64,000 bases of DNA from Dromiciops gliroides (lineage: Eukaryota; Chordata; Mammalia; Microbiotheria; Microbiotheriidae). Location: NCBI RefSeq assembly GCF_019393635.1, contig NC_057862.1, forward strand, positions 679,878,314-679,942,313. Reading direction: 5' to 3'. The translations under genes were made by a program, and so were the position numbers. The notes beneath the pieces are model-generated. The model was not told the DNA's origin, made no database searches, and saw nothing but the letters and a program-made list of their open reading frames with translations. Positions 63,819-64,000 of this stretch are shown here, piece by piece (the stretch's first letter is position 1; every line of letters starts with the position of its first letter).

Positions 63819-64000
63819 ACTTAGAAGTTTCAATGCTGGAGGCTGATGGGATGCCCATGGCTCTGCCTACCAGCCACCTTTGCTATAAGGAAAGCCCTCT
63901 GCTTAAATACTATAGAAATGTGAGTTGTCACTATCATTATTATCCTGGGCTCAAAGGCCAATATACTAGTAGCGATATTAATAATTAACAAATTAAAAAA

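Overview
This window is vertebrate nuclear DNA, almost certainly from a marsupial. It is packed with tRNA-derived SINEs whose head reads roughly GGGCAGCTAGGTGGCGCAGT and whose body ends near CCCTGGGCAAGTCACTTAACC. This is the metatherian WSINE1/MAR1-like type (family names are from memory and were not searched). There are also marsupial-style L1 3' ends, MIR/THER1-type fragments and L2 tails. I cannot fix the species; the young short SINEs suggest an Australian lineage only weakly.

One protein-coding gene is fully resolved: ENTPD4, the Golgi/lysosomal nucleoside diphosphatase, on the minus strand. Thirteen exons can be placed by splice sites and unbroken reading phase. A non-coding first exon lies in a CpG island near 31.45-31.7 kb. 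Exon 2 carries the ATG and only 8 coding bases (24713-24838). Eleven more exons follow down to the stop codon at 6013. The spliced coding length is 1851 nt, or 616 codons plus stop, which equals the length I recall for human ENTPD4. All five apyrase conserved regions and both membrane segments are present. An alternative splice donor that removes eight residues (VSFASSQQ) is also present. The 3' UTR probably runs leftward through about 2.2-3.0 kb and contains two sense-oriented SINEs.

Layout: 1-2.2 kb is downstream flank; 2.2-6.0 kb is probable 3' UTR; 6.0-31.7 kb is ENTPD4 with introns full of SINEs, an antisense L1, a 12-bp minisatellite and a solo LTR lodged in a purine tract; 31.1-31.9 kb is the CpG-island promoter with two ATF/CREB-like sites and GC boxes. 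From 32 to 64 kb I find no convincing gene. That half is intergenic: SINEs (some nested), L1 and L2 tails, two hAT-like DNA transposon families, a probable fossil LTR with three CCAAT-box repeats, a 101-bp near-perfect duplication 2.5 kb apart, and an 0.8-kb GGAA-type satellite with a higher-order period.

I did not find an undescribed multi-gene system. The best leads are the conserved alternative donor, a predicted 41-codon upstream ORF in the ENTPD4 leader, the tandem ATF/CREB-like sites, the 101-bp duplication and the unusual tandem arrays.
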